Position numbers and translations under genes: made by a program
From: Neisseria sicca
GTDB lineage: Bacteria > Pseudomonadota > Gammaproteobacteria > Burkholderiales > Neisseriaceae
Assembly (NCBI RefSeq): GCF_017753665.1
Contig: NZ_CP072524.1
Coordinates: forward strand, 496,001 to 560,000
Direction: 5' to 3'
DNA: 64,000 bases
Notes under the pieces: generated by a model
The model's database searches: none
What the model was told of the DNA's origin: nothing
Seen by the model: only the letters and a program-made list of their open reading frames with translations
Shown here: positions 31,837 through 39,251 of the stretch, in pieces
Layout: each line of letters begins with the position of its first letter
How positions within the stretch are numbered: position 1 is the stretch's first letter

Positions 31837-31932
31837 TTAACCGGCTACGGGTGTAGTTGGAGCAACCGGTTTTCCGGTGAAGGAAGCACGTTTTGCGGCT
31901 TGGTAAATAGCCAGTCGTCTGCGATGTGGCAT
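31837..31932 (-). CDS. Candidate 31-aa basic peptide gene
   Basis: A short frame, MPHRRRLAIYQAAKRASFTG then KPVAPTTPVAG and a stop, preceded on the minus strand by AAAGGA six to seven bases before the ATG. The peptide has an amphipathic basic N-terminal half and a Pro/Thr/Val end. It lies in a 530-base gap between the glutaredoxin-like gene and rfbD. It could encode a small functional peptide, or be chance. I know no homologue. Confidence 0.35.
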   Translation of the reverse strand: MPHRRRLAIYQAAKRASFTGKPVAPTTPVAG

Positions 31933-32154
31933 TATTTTTCCTTTCTGTGATTTAAAGGATTATTCTGAAACGGAAGATAAATCAAATCGTGCATTTACCG
32001 TTTAATAATCCTGTCGTTGATTGTTTATTGGTCTTTTATCGATTATTCAATATATTGTGAGATGTTAGGTTAGGATGATAGCTGTTTTTTATTTAGATTA
32101 AAAGATGAATTGTGTAAAGTTAAATACTTGTTTCGTAAGGTTTGACGTTCATAT

Positions 32155-32181
32155 AAAAGCCCCTGTTATCAGGGGCTTTTT
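32155..32181. terminator. Strong rho-independent terminator after rfbD
   Basis: Stem AAAAGCCCCTG / CAGGGGCTTTT with a four-base loop and T runs on both sides, nine bases beyond the rfbD stop. Confidence 0.88.
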
Positions 32182-32189
32182 AGTGAGGA

Positions 32190-33053
32190 TTAGTCCAATT
32201 TACCGATGATGTCGTTTAAGGCTTTTTGCCAGTCAGAGGGTTTGATGCCGTAATCGTTTTCGATTTTGTGACAATCCATAATGCTGTACTCGGGACGTGG
32301 TGCAGGAAGAGGATATTGGTCGGTGGTGATGGGTGTTAATTTCGGCATTTTGAAATTATTGTCATGTTTTAGTGCCGTTTGAAAGATAGCTTGGCTGAAT
32401 TCATACCAAGTAACCGATTTGTTGCCGCCGAAGTGGTAGATTCCTCTGGAAGGTGATGGGTGTTGCAAAAGTGTAATGATGGCTTGCGCCAAATCCCCCG
32501 CATAGGTCGGGCATCCGATTTGATCGTTGACAACGGAAAGACTGTCTCGTTCTTTTGTCAAACGCAGCATGGTTTTAACAAAATTGTTGCCGTATTCGCT
32601 AAATAGCCAAGAGGTACGGATAATGGTGCTTTCAGGATTAGCGGCAAGCGCGAGTAGTTCACCGGCAGCTTTGGTGCGGCCGTATACGCTTTGTGGATTG
32701 GTGTAGTCATGTTCACGGTAGGGTGTTTTGCTTGTCCCGTCGAAAACGTAATCAGTCGATATGTGGATAAATCGGGCATGAACCGAACGTGCTGCGTCGG
32801 CAAGATTGTGAACAGCTGCAGCGTTGACGGCAAATGCGGCAGGGACGTTTGTCTCTGCACGATCAACAGCGGTATAGGCGGCGGTATTGACAATCGCATC
32901 GGGTTGAAAGCTTTGGACCATATTGCGAACGGCATCGGCATCCGTAATATCTAAAGAAGAGGAGTCAGTGGCAATCAGCTCCCAATTATCAGGAAGTCGG
33001 TCACGGAAGCAGTGTGCGAGTTGTCCTTTAGAGCCTGTCAGCAAAGTCCTCAT
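32190..33053 (-). CDS. rfbD: dTDP-4-dehydrorhamnose reductase
   Basis: Product of 287 residues, last enzyme of dTDP-L-rhamnose synthesis. It is a short-chain dehydrogenase: LLTGSKGQLAH is the nucleotide-binding glycine motif, NTAAYTAVDRAE is family specific, and ISTDYVFDGTSKTPYRE with YGRTKAAGE holds the catalytic Thr/Tyr/Lys set. The ATG at 33053 follows TAAGGAGATATATC, a strong ribosome binding site. rfbA, rfbB and rfbC are not in the window, so the gene stands alone here. Confidence 0.93.
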   Translation of the reverse strand: MRTLLTGSKGQLAHCFRDRLPDNWELIATDSSSLDITDADAVRNMVQSFQPDAIVNTAAYTAVDRAETNVPAAFAVNAAAVHNLADAARSVHARFIHISTDYVFDGTSKTPYREHDYTNPQSVYGRTKAAGELLALAANPESTIIRTSWLFSEYGNNFVKTMLRLTKERDSLSVVNDQIGCPTYAGDLAQAIITLLQHPSPSRGIYHFGGNKSVTWYEFSQAIFQTALKHDNNFKMPKLTPITTDQYPLPAPRPEYSIMDCHKIENDYGIKPSDWQKALNDIIGKLD

Positions 33054-33558
33054 GATATATCTCCTTAATGAATATTGTTTCAGCAAGATGCCCATCATTA
33101 TAGAGCAAACATCAGCTCTTAACAGCATTTTACGCCTTCACCGTTTTGAACTTGTGTTTATCGGAAAATTTGAACGAGGGGAGATGAGAGCGTTGTAATA
33201 TCTCGCTAATATTTGGTGGTAAGATAAGATGAATTATGAAAAATTTTGTTTGAAGGGGAAAAAAGGGATCCCTGTTGTGGAAAGTGAAATAAATAGTACG
33301 TTGAAATAAATAATATTATTTCAAAAAATAATCAATATCTTGTTTTTTAAAAAGGAATTATCATCAGGATAAATTGTCAATTTGGATTTGATTGTTTTAA
33401 AAAAGGTTTCCATTCGTCTGAAATTTCAACCGTTAGCGAATTGAAAAACAGTTAATCATGAAATATCACTAGAATAACAGTGTAGGCAGTTTGATCAGTT
33501 TTCATTTTGTCAAAAAGCCTATGCTTCTTAATTACATATATTCTGGGAGTGATTTATC
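33054..33558. other. AT-rich intergenic region upstream of the RTX gene
   Basis: About 500 bases without a convincing gene. It separates the divergent rfbD and RTX genes, holds no full DUS, and is clearly more AT-rich than its neighbours. Several -10-like TATAAT variants occur, but I could not pair one with a good -35. Confidence 0.5.
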
Positions 33559-34950
33559 ATGACTTATCATTATGGCGGCTATTCTTCTAAAGCCCACTTC
33601 AACTCATACTGCCCTCCGGTTAAATCCTACAATCCTTACTGCCCCCCGAGCCATGGTGGTTTCGGTTACAAAGGTAGTTTCCATAACTACGGCTCTTCTC
33701 ACGGTATCAAAGTACATCATGGCAAAATTGGTCATGGTGCGTACTGCCCACCTCCAAAAGTAGCTTACAAATGCGTTGTAATCAAGTTTGATTGCAATCC
33801 GGGTAAGCCTTATTATCCAAAACCGGCTCCAAAACCAGCTCCTCAGAAGCCTTTGGAACCAAACTTCCCACCGGTTGAACCACAAAAACCACAACCTCAA
33901 CCACAACCTAAGCCGCAACCTCAACCTCAACCACAACCTAAGCCGCAACCAAAACCGCAGCCTAAACCTAACGATAAAGACTGCAAAGATTGCGTTGATG
34001 ACCATAATCAAAACAACACTTATGGTAATGTTGATAAAAATCCAGGCAACATTATCCATGTTGACGGTTCAACTAAAGATAAAAAGGGTGCAACCAAAAC
34101 TGTGGGTACCGATAAGAAAGATACTATCTACGGTACCAGCGGCGAAGACGTAATTTACGGCGGTGACGGTGCTGACGTAATTTACGGTGGTGACGGCAAT
34201 GACACTCTGCAAGGCGGTAACAACGGCGACTCCCTGTATGGTCAAGCCGGTAAAGACTACCTGCAAGGTGGTGATGGTAACGACTATCTGAACGGTGGTG
34301 CTGACGCTGACATCATGCGTGGTGGCGACGGTAATGACGTTTACTTTGTTGACCACAAAGGCGACGAAGTTATCGAATACGGTAATCTGAACGGCGGTAT
34401 CGATACTGTTCGCAGCGTAATCGACTACACTCTGACCGACAACGTTGAACACCTGTTCTTGCAAGGTTCCGGCAACCTCAACGGTACCGGTAACGCTCTG
34501 AATAACGACATCAACGGTAACTCCGGCGACAACCACTTGTACGGCTTGGCAGGCGATGACTGTCTGGTTGGTAAAGACGGTAACGACTACCTCGACGGCG
34601 GCATTGGCAATGATGTCCTGATTGGCGGTACCGGCAACGACACTTACTTCTTCGACAAAGGTTACGGCCGCGATACCATCCAAGACGAAAGCGGTAACGA
34701 TACCCTGCAATTCGGCAAAGGTATTTCTGCTTCCGACGTATTGTTGAGCAAATCAGGCAACAACCTGACCGTATCTGTCGGCGGCGGTGACACTGTTACC
34801 ATTGATGACTGGTTCTCCGGTAACAACCATAAGATCGAAAACTTCAAGTTTGCCGATGGCAGCACTTACGAAGTAACCGGTCATGGTGATTACTACTCTC
34901 TGTCAGCTGTAAACAGCATCCAACAACAAACCCAGGTTCCTAACATCTAA
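33559..34950 (+). CDS. RTX-type calcium-binding protein with a Cys/His/Tyr-rich head
   Basis: Product of 463 residues. Residues 1-80 are rich in Tyr, His, Gly and Ser with three CPP motifs (YCPPV, YCPPS, YCPPP at Cys18, Cys28, Cys63) and Cys72/Cys79. A Pro-Gln-Lys linker (about 107-138) follows, then CKDC. Two blocks of GGxGxDxUx nonapeptides (about 185-262 and 315-370, such as GGDGNDTLQ) should form Ca2+-binding beta-rolls, and a later VTIDDWFSG domain ends the protein. There is no Sec signal peptide, so type I secretion through an uncleaved C-terminal signal is expected. No transporter gene is nearby. Cysteines are rare in RTX proteins, and this one has eight. Confidence 0.85.
   Translation: MTYHYGGYSSKAHFNSYCPPVKSYNPYCPPSHGGFGYKGSFHNYGSSHGIKVHHGKIGHGAYCPPPKVAYKCVVIKFDCNPGKPYYPKPAPKPAPQKPLEPNFPPVEPQKPQPQPQPKPQPQPQPQPKPQPKPQPKPNDKDCKDCVDDHNQNNTYGNVDKNPGNIIHVDGSTKDKKGATKTVGTDKKDTIYGTSGEDVIYGGDGADVIYGGDGNDTLQGGNNGDSLYGQAGKDYLQGGDGNDYLNGGADADIMRGGDGNDVYFVDHKGDEVIEYGNLNGGIDTVRSVIDYTLTDNVEHLFLQGSGNLNGTGNALNNDINGNSGDNHLYGLAGDDCLVGKDGNDYLDGGIGNDVLIGGTGNDTYFFDKGYGRDTIQDESGNDTLQFGKGISASDVLLSKSGNNLTVSVGGGDTVTIDDWFSGNNHKIENFKFADGSTYEVTGHGDYYSLSAVNSIQQQTQVPNI
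33880..33972 (+). repeat. Coding Pro-Gln-Lys repeat
   Basis: Imperfect tandem units of CCACAACCTCAA / CCACAACCTAAGCCG encode PQPQPKP strings. Such repeats can change length by slippage or recombination in steps of three bases without loss of frame. Confidence 0.7.
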
Positions 34951-34981
34951 TCTTTGATTATTAGTTATACTTAGGCTTGAT

Positions 34982-35031
34982 AAGGTCGTCTGAAAGCGTC
35001 TGCATTCATGCAAAACGTTTTCAGACGACCT
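34982..35031 (+). terminator. Inverted DUS pair after the RTX gene
   Basis: DUS arms with additional pairing in the loop (GCGTC / ACG-type), 32 bases after the stop. Confidence 0.65.
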
Positions 35032-35120
35032 ATTTTGTAAACAATCTGACCCCAAAATCCAAATTCGGATAAAATAACGGAATCCTGTTTAAACCAAGTC
35101 AGTGAAGGGAGAAGCCCGAA

Positions 35121-35987
35121 ATGTCCGAAATTAGCTTGAAAAAAATTTACTCTGGAAAAGTGCGCGATTTATACGAGATCGACAGTAAACGCATGTTGAT
35201 GGTTGCGTCAGACCGCTTGTCTGCATTTGATGTGATTTTAGACAATCCGATTCCGGGGAAAGGAGAAATGCTGACGCAGATTTCCAATTTCTGGTTTAAA
35301 AAACTGGCGCATATCATGCCTAATCACTTTACCGGCGATACGGTTTATGACGTGTTGCCCGAACATGAAGCCAAAGCCATCGAGAAACGTGCGGTTGTTG
35401 CCAAGAAACTGACCCCTGTCAAAGTAGAGGCGATTGTGCGCGGTTATTTAGCGGGCAGCGGGTGGAAAGATTACCAAAAAAACGGTTCTGTCTGCGGCAT
35501 CAAACTTCCCGAAGGGGTGAAAGAAGCGCAGCAGCTTCCGGAAGTGATTTTTACTCCGTCTACCAAGGCTGCCGTTGGCGATCATGATGAAAATATCAGT
35601 TTTGAAGAATGTGAACGCATTATCGGTAAAGAGCTGGCGGCTCAAGTACGCGCTAAAGCGATTCAGCTTTATACGGAAGCCGCAGAATATGCAAAATCAC
35701 GCGGTATCATCATATGCGATACCAAATTTGAATTCGGGCTGGATGAAAACGGTACGTTAACCCTGATGGATGAAGTACTGACACCCGATTCCAGCCGCTT
35801 TTGGCCGGCGGATCAATATCAAGTCGGCACCAATCCACCGTCTTTTGACAAGCAATTTGTTCGAGATTGGCTGGAGCAAAGCGGTTGGAACAAAAAAGCT
35901 CCGGCACCGGAAGTCCCTGGCGATGTTATTCAGAAAACAGTTGATAAATATCGGGAAGCATTAAATCTTTTAACCAGAGAATCATAA
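35121..35987 (+). CDS. purC: SAICAR synthetase
   Basis: Product of 288 residues that joins CAIR with aspartate in purine synthesis. KIYSGKVRDLYEID opens the ATP-grasp-like domain, MLTQISNFWFKKL and VEAIVRGYLAGSGWKDYQK are signature blocks, and LMDEVLTPDSSRFWPADQY is the second family signature. The length fits the longer type found in yeast and many proteobacteria. GAAGGGAGAAGCCCGAA precedes the ATG. A TAAAAT box lies 46 bases upstream. Confidence 0.97.
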   Translation: MSEISLKKIYSGKVRDLYEIDSKRMLMVASDRLSAFDVILDNPIPGKGEMLTQISNFWFKKLAHIMPNHFTGDTVYDVLPEHEAKAIEKRAVVAKKLTPVKVEAIVRGYLAGSGWKDYQKNGSVCGIKLPEGVKEAQQLPEVIFTPSTKAAVGDHDENISFEECERIIGKELAAQVRAKAIQLYTEAAEYAKSRGIIICDTKFEFGLDENGTLTLMDEVLTPDSSRFWPADQYQVGTNPPSFDKQFVRDWLEQSGWNKKAPAPEVPGDVIQKTVDKYREALNLLTRES

Positions 35988-35994
35988 ATTTGAT

Positions 35995-36037
35995 AAAAGG
36001 TCGTCTGAAACACAGAAGTCTGTTTCAGACGACCTTT
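35995..36037 (+). terminator. Inverted DUS pair after purC
   Basis: Stem extended by ACAGA / TCTGT, eight bases after the purC stop. Confidence 0.7.
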
Positions 36038-36051
36038 GCTGTCATGAATGC

Positions 36052-36080
36052 TTGGATTTACTTACATTTGCTATTATAAT
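36052..36080 (+). promoter_or_regulatory. Candidate sigma-70 promoter for pnp
   Basis: TTGGAT and a perfect TATAAT with a 17-base spacer. A start about seven bases further on would give a leader of roughly 135 bases containing a single DUS and the stem structure at 36135-36206. Confidence 0.55.
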
Positions 36081-36134
36081 GCGCGTTTGGATTGACCGTT
36101 TGAGGTCGTCTGAAAAATATAGTTTTTACCAACC

Positions 36135-36206
36135 GCCGCACACCTGAAACCCTAACTATGCACATTCTCACTTTTAGTGTGCATTATTAGTGTTTTAGCG
36201 TGCGGC
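36135..36206 (+). promoter_or_regulatory. Structured pnp leader
   Basis: An outer stem GCCGCACAC / GCGTGCGGC (8 of 9 pairs) encloses an inner stem ATGCACA / TGTGCAT. It ends 17 bases before the pnp ATG. In E. coli a comparable pnp leader stem is cut by RNase III and then used by PNPase to repress itself; the same here is inference. Confidence 0.55.
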
Positions 36207-36223
36207 ATTTCGAAAGGAACAAA

Positions 36224-38344
36224 ATGTTCGATAAACACGTTAAAACCTTCCAGTACGGCAATCACACCGTTACTTTGGAAACCGGCGAAATCGCACGCCA
36301 AGCCGCAGCGGCTGTTAAAGTATCGATGGGCGATACCGTTGTTTTGGTCGCTGTGACCACCAATAAAGAAGTCAAAGAAGGTCAAGACTTTTTCCCTCTG
36401 ACTGTTGATTACCTCGAGCGCACTTATGCCGCAGGTAAAATCCCCGGCGGTTTCTTTAAACGCGAAGGCAAACAAAGTGAAAAAGAAATCCTGACCAGCC
36501 GTCTGATCGACCGTCCTATCCGTCCGCTATTCCCCGAAGGTTTCTACCACGACATCCAAATCGTTGCGATGGTGGTTTCCGTTGATCCTGAAATCGATTC
36601 CGATATTCCTGCCATGCTCGGCGCATCCGCTGCGCTGGTGTTGAGCGGTGTACCGTTTGCCGGTCCGATTGGTGCCGCTCGCGTAGGTTATGTAAACGGC
36701 GTGTACGTATTGAACCCGACCAAAGCCGAATTGGCTAAATCCAAGCTGGACTTGGTGGTTGCAGGTACATCTAAAGCAGTTTTGATGGTGGAATCCGAAG
36801 CCAAAATCCTGCCTGAAGATGTGATGCTCGGTGCCGTAGTTTACGGTCACGACCAAATGCAGGTGGCGATTAATGCTATCAATGAATTCGCCGATGAAGT
36901 AAACCCTGAAGTATGGGATTGGAAAGCGCCTGAAACCAATGAAGAATTGGTTGCCAAAGTACGCGAAATTGCCGGCGAAGCCATTAAAGAAGCGTTCAAA
37001 ATCCGTCAAAAACAAGCGCGTTCCGCTAAATTGGACGAAGCTTGGAATGCAGTAAAAGATGCGCTAATTACCGAAGAAACCGATACTCTGGCTGCCAATG
37101 AAATCAAAGGCATTTTCAAGCATTTGGAAGCCGACGTTGTCCGCACCCAAATTTTGGATGGTCAGCCGCGTATCGACGGTCGCGATACCCGCACCGTCCG
37201 TCCTTTGAACATTCAAACCGGCGTACTGCCGCGTACACACGGTTCTGCCCTGTTTACCCGTGGTGAAACCCAAGCCCTTGCAGTAGCGACTTTGGGTACT
37301 TCTCGCGACGAGCAAATCATTGATGCGCTTTCCGGTGAATACACAGACCGCTTCATGTTGCATTACAACTTCCCGCCATATTCTACCGGTGAAGTGGGTC
37401 GCGTCGGCGCGCCGAAACGTCGTGAAATCGGACACGGCCGCTTGGCAAAACGCGCACTGGTTGCCGTATTGCCGTCTCCTGAAGAATTCAGCTACACCAT
37501 GCGTGTTGTTTCCGAAATTACCGAGTCCAACGGTTCGTCTTCTATGGCTTCCGTCTGCGGCGGCTGCTTGAGCCTGCTGTCTGCCGGTGTGCCTTTGAAA
37601 GCACACGTTGCCGGTATCGCGATGGGTCTGATTTTGGACAACAACAAATTCGCCGTGTTGACCGACATCTTGGGTGATGAGGATCACTTGGGCGACATGG
37701 ACTTCAAAGTTGCCGGTACGACCGAAGGCGTGACCGCGCTGCAAATGGACATCAAAATCCAAGGTATTACCAAAGAAATCATGCAGATTGCCTTGGCGCA
37801 AGCCAAAGACGCTCGTCTGCACATCTTGGAACAGATGAAAGCCGCCGTGGCAGGTCCGCAAGAATTGTCTGCCCATGCTCCGCGCCTATTCACCATGAAA
37901 ATCAACCAAGACAAAATCCGCGACGTTATCGGCAAAGGCGGCGAAACCATCCGCGCGATTACTGCTGAAACCGGTACTGAAATCAATATCGCGGAAGACG
38001 GCACCATCACTATTGCCGCAACCACTCAAGAAGCAGGCGATGCAGCGAAAAAACGCATCGAAGAAATCACTGCCGAAGTGGAAGTGGGCAAAGTATACGA
38101 AGGTACTGTGGTTAAAATCCTCGACAACAACGTCGGCGCCATCGTCAGCGTGATGCCGGGTAAAGACGGTTTGGTACACATCAGCCAAATCGCCCACGAG
38201 CGCGTACGCAACGTCAGCGACTATCTGCAAGTCGGTCAGGTTGTAAATGTGAAAGCATTGGAAGTGGACGACCGCGGCCGCGTGCGCCTGTCTATCAAAG
38301 CTTTGGTCGAAGCTCCTGCCCGCGAAGAAAAAGCACCTGAATAA
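36224..38344 (+). CDS. pnp: Polynucleotide phosphorylase
   Basis: Product of 706 residues, a 3'-5' phosphorolytic exoribonuclease of the degradosome. Two RNase PH domains (FFPLTVDYLERTYAAGKIPG in the first; LPRTHGSALFTRGETQALAV in the second) flank an alpha-helical domain. KH (IRDVIGKGGETIRAITAETG) and S1 (YEGTVVKILDNNVGAIVSVM) RNA-binding domains complete it. The ATG at 36224 follows CGAAAGGAAC. rpsO, the usual upstream partner, is absent; purC is upstream instead. Confidence 0.97.
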   Translation: MFDKHVKTFQYGNHTVTLETGEIARQAAAAVKVSMGDTVVLVAVTTNKEVKEGQDFFPLTVDYLERTYAAGKIPGGFFKREGKQSEKEILTSRLIDRPIRPLFPEGFYHDIQIVAMVVSVDPEIDSDIPAMLGASAALVLSGVPFAGPIGAARVGYVNGVYVLNPTKAELAKSKLDLVVAGTSKAVLMVESEAKILPEDVMLGAVVYGHDQMQVAINAINEFADEVNPEVWDWKAPETNEELVAKVREIAGEAIKEAFKIRQKQARSAKLDEAWNAVKDALITEETDTLAANEIKGIFKHLEADVVRTQILDGQPRIDGRDTRTVRPLNIQTGVLPRTHGSALFTRGETQALAVATLGTSRDEQIIDALSGEYTDRFMLHYNFPPYSTGEVGRVGAPKRREIGHGRLAKRALVAVLPSPEEFSYTMRVVSEITESNGSSSMASVCGGCLSLLSAGVPLKAHVAGIAMGLILDNNKFAVLTDILGDEDHLGDMDFKVAGTTEGVTALQMDIKIQGITKEIMQIALAQAKDARLHILEQMKAAVAGPQELSAHAPRLFTMKINQDKIRDVIGKGGETIRAITAETGTEINIAEDGTITIAATTQEAGDAAKKRIEEITAEVEVGKVYEGTVVKILDNNVGAIVSVMPGKDGLVHISQIAHERVRNVSDYLQVGQVVNVKALEVDDRGRVRLSIKALVEAPAREEKAPE

Positions 38345-38368
38345 TCGTTGAGTCGATTTTGATTGATG

Positions 38369-38402
38369 AAAGGTCGTCTGAAAAATTTCAGATGACCTTT
38401 TT
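38369..38402 (+). terminator. Inverted DUS pair after pnp
   Basis: DUS stem with one changed base in the right arm (CAGATGACC), 25 bases past the pnp stop, with a T run. Confidence 0.65.
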
Positions 38403-38511
38403 TACTGAATGTAGATGAAAAAGTAGGGGGGAGGAATATTAAGTTGAATTGTCTTGTGTCGGAACTTTGATTCCACATTCCCTTTTAAGCAGTAGTTAGG
38501 GTGAATGTTGA

Positions 38512-38556
38512 AAGGTCGTCTGAAAACCATTTTTCTTGGTTTCCAGACGACGTTTT
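38512..38556 (-). terminator. Degenerate DUS hairpin after greA
   Basis: AGGTCGTCTGAAAACC pairs with GGTTTCCAGACGACG with two mismatches, 23 bases beyond the greA stop on the minus strand. Confidence 0.5.
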
Positions 38557-38578
38557 ATATCAATAATATTCGGGACAA

Positions 38579-39055
38579 TCAGATATATTGGACCGAAATA
38601 ATGTCGTATTCGCGAACGCCGCCGGGAGCTTGTACTTCGGCTACGTCGCCTTCTTCTTTACCGATTAGGGCGCGGGCAATAGGGGAGCCAACGTAGATTT
38701 TACCTTCTTTGATGTCCGCTTCGTCTTCGCCTACGATTTGATAGGTAACGTGTTCTTCGGTTTCTAAATCTTCCAAAGTTACGGTCGTACCGAAGACAAT
38801 TTTGCCTTCTGCGTGGATTTCGGCAGGGTTGATGATGTGTGCCATGGACAATTTGTGTTCCAGTTCGGAAATACGACCTTCAATAAAGCCTTGTTTTTCT
38901 TTGGCAGCTTCATATTCGGCGTTTTCGGACAAGTCGCCGTGTGAACGGGCTTCGGCGATGGCTTCGATGATTTCGGGACGGGCGACGCTTTTGAGGCGTT
39001 GCAATTCTTGTTTGAGCAGTTCTGCGCCGCGTGCGGTCAATGGAATTTTTTGCAT
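38579..39055 (-). CDS. greA: Transcription elongation factor GreA
   Basis: Product of 158 residues. The N-terminal coiled coil (KQELQRLKSVARPEIIEAIA, then EARSHGDLSENAEYEAAKEK) carries the acidic tip. The C-terminal FKBP-like domain ends PGGVREYDIISVQYI. GreA rescues backtracked RNA polymerase by stimulating transcript cleavage. I use the ATG at 39055; the frame continues upstream but has no family similarity there. Confidence 0.96.
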   Translation of the reverse strand: MQKIPLTARGAELLKQELQRLKSVARPEIIEAIAEARSHGDLSENAEYEAAKEKQGFIEGRISELEHKLSMAHIINPAEIHAEGKIVFGTTVTLEDLETEEHVTYQIVGEDEADIKEGKIYVGSPIARALIGKEEGDVAEVQAPGGVREYDIISVQYI

Positions 39056-39140
39056 GGTTTGTCGTCTCCGCAAAAGCGTTTGGCTGCTTTTGCCTGGTAA
39101 ATACGCGGTAAATATAATCCGCAAAATGAAAATAAAAATA

Positions 39141-39166
39141 CAAGCCGCCTAAATCCCGGCGGCTTG
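39141..39166 (-). terminator. Rho-independent terminator after ftsK
   Basis: Stem CAAGCCGCC / GGCGGCTTG with an eight-base loop. On the minus strand it is followed by TATTTTTATTTT. It lies between ftsK and greA. Confidence 0.8.
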
Positions 39167-39251
39167 TCTGTATAAGAATGAATGGCGGTATTGTACCAAA
39201 ACCAGGGGAAACTGCAACGGCAATCGGCTTTTCTCCTACTTTGGTGTGGCT

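Noticed and set aside
33229..33309. 26-codon frame (MNYEKFCLKGKKGIPVVE) upstream of the RTX gene
   Set aside because: Residue pattern is natural, but there is no clear ribosome binding site and no neighbour to support it. At best a gene remnant.
33880..33972. Tandem repeat considered as a CRISPR-like array
   Set aside because: Units are short, adjacent, without spacers, and encode PQPQPKP in frame.
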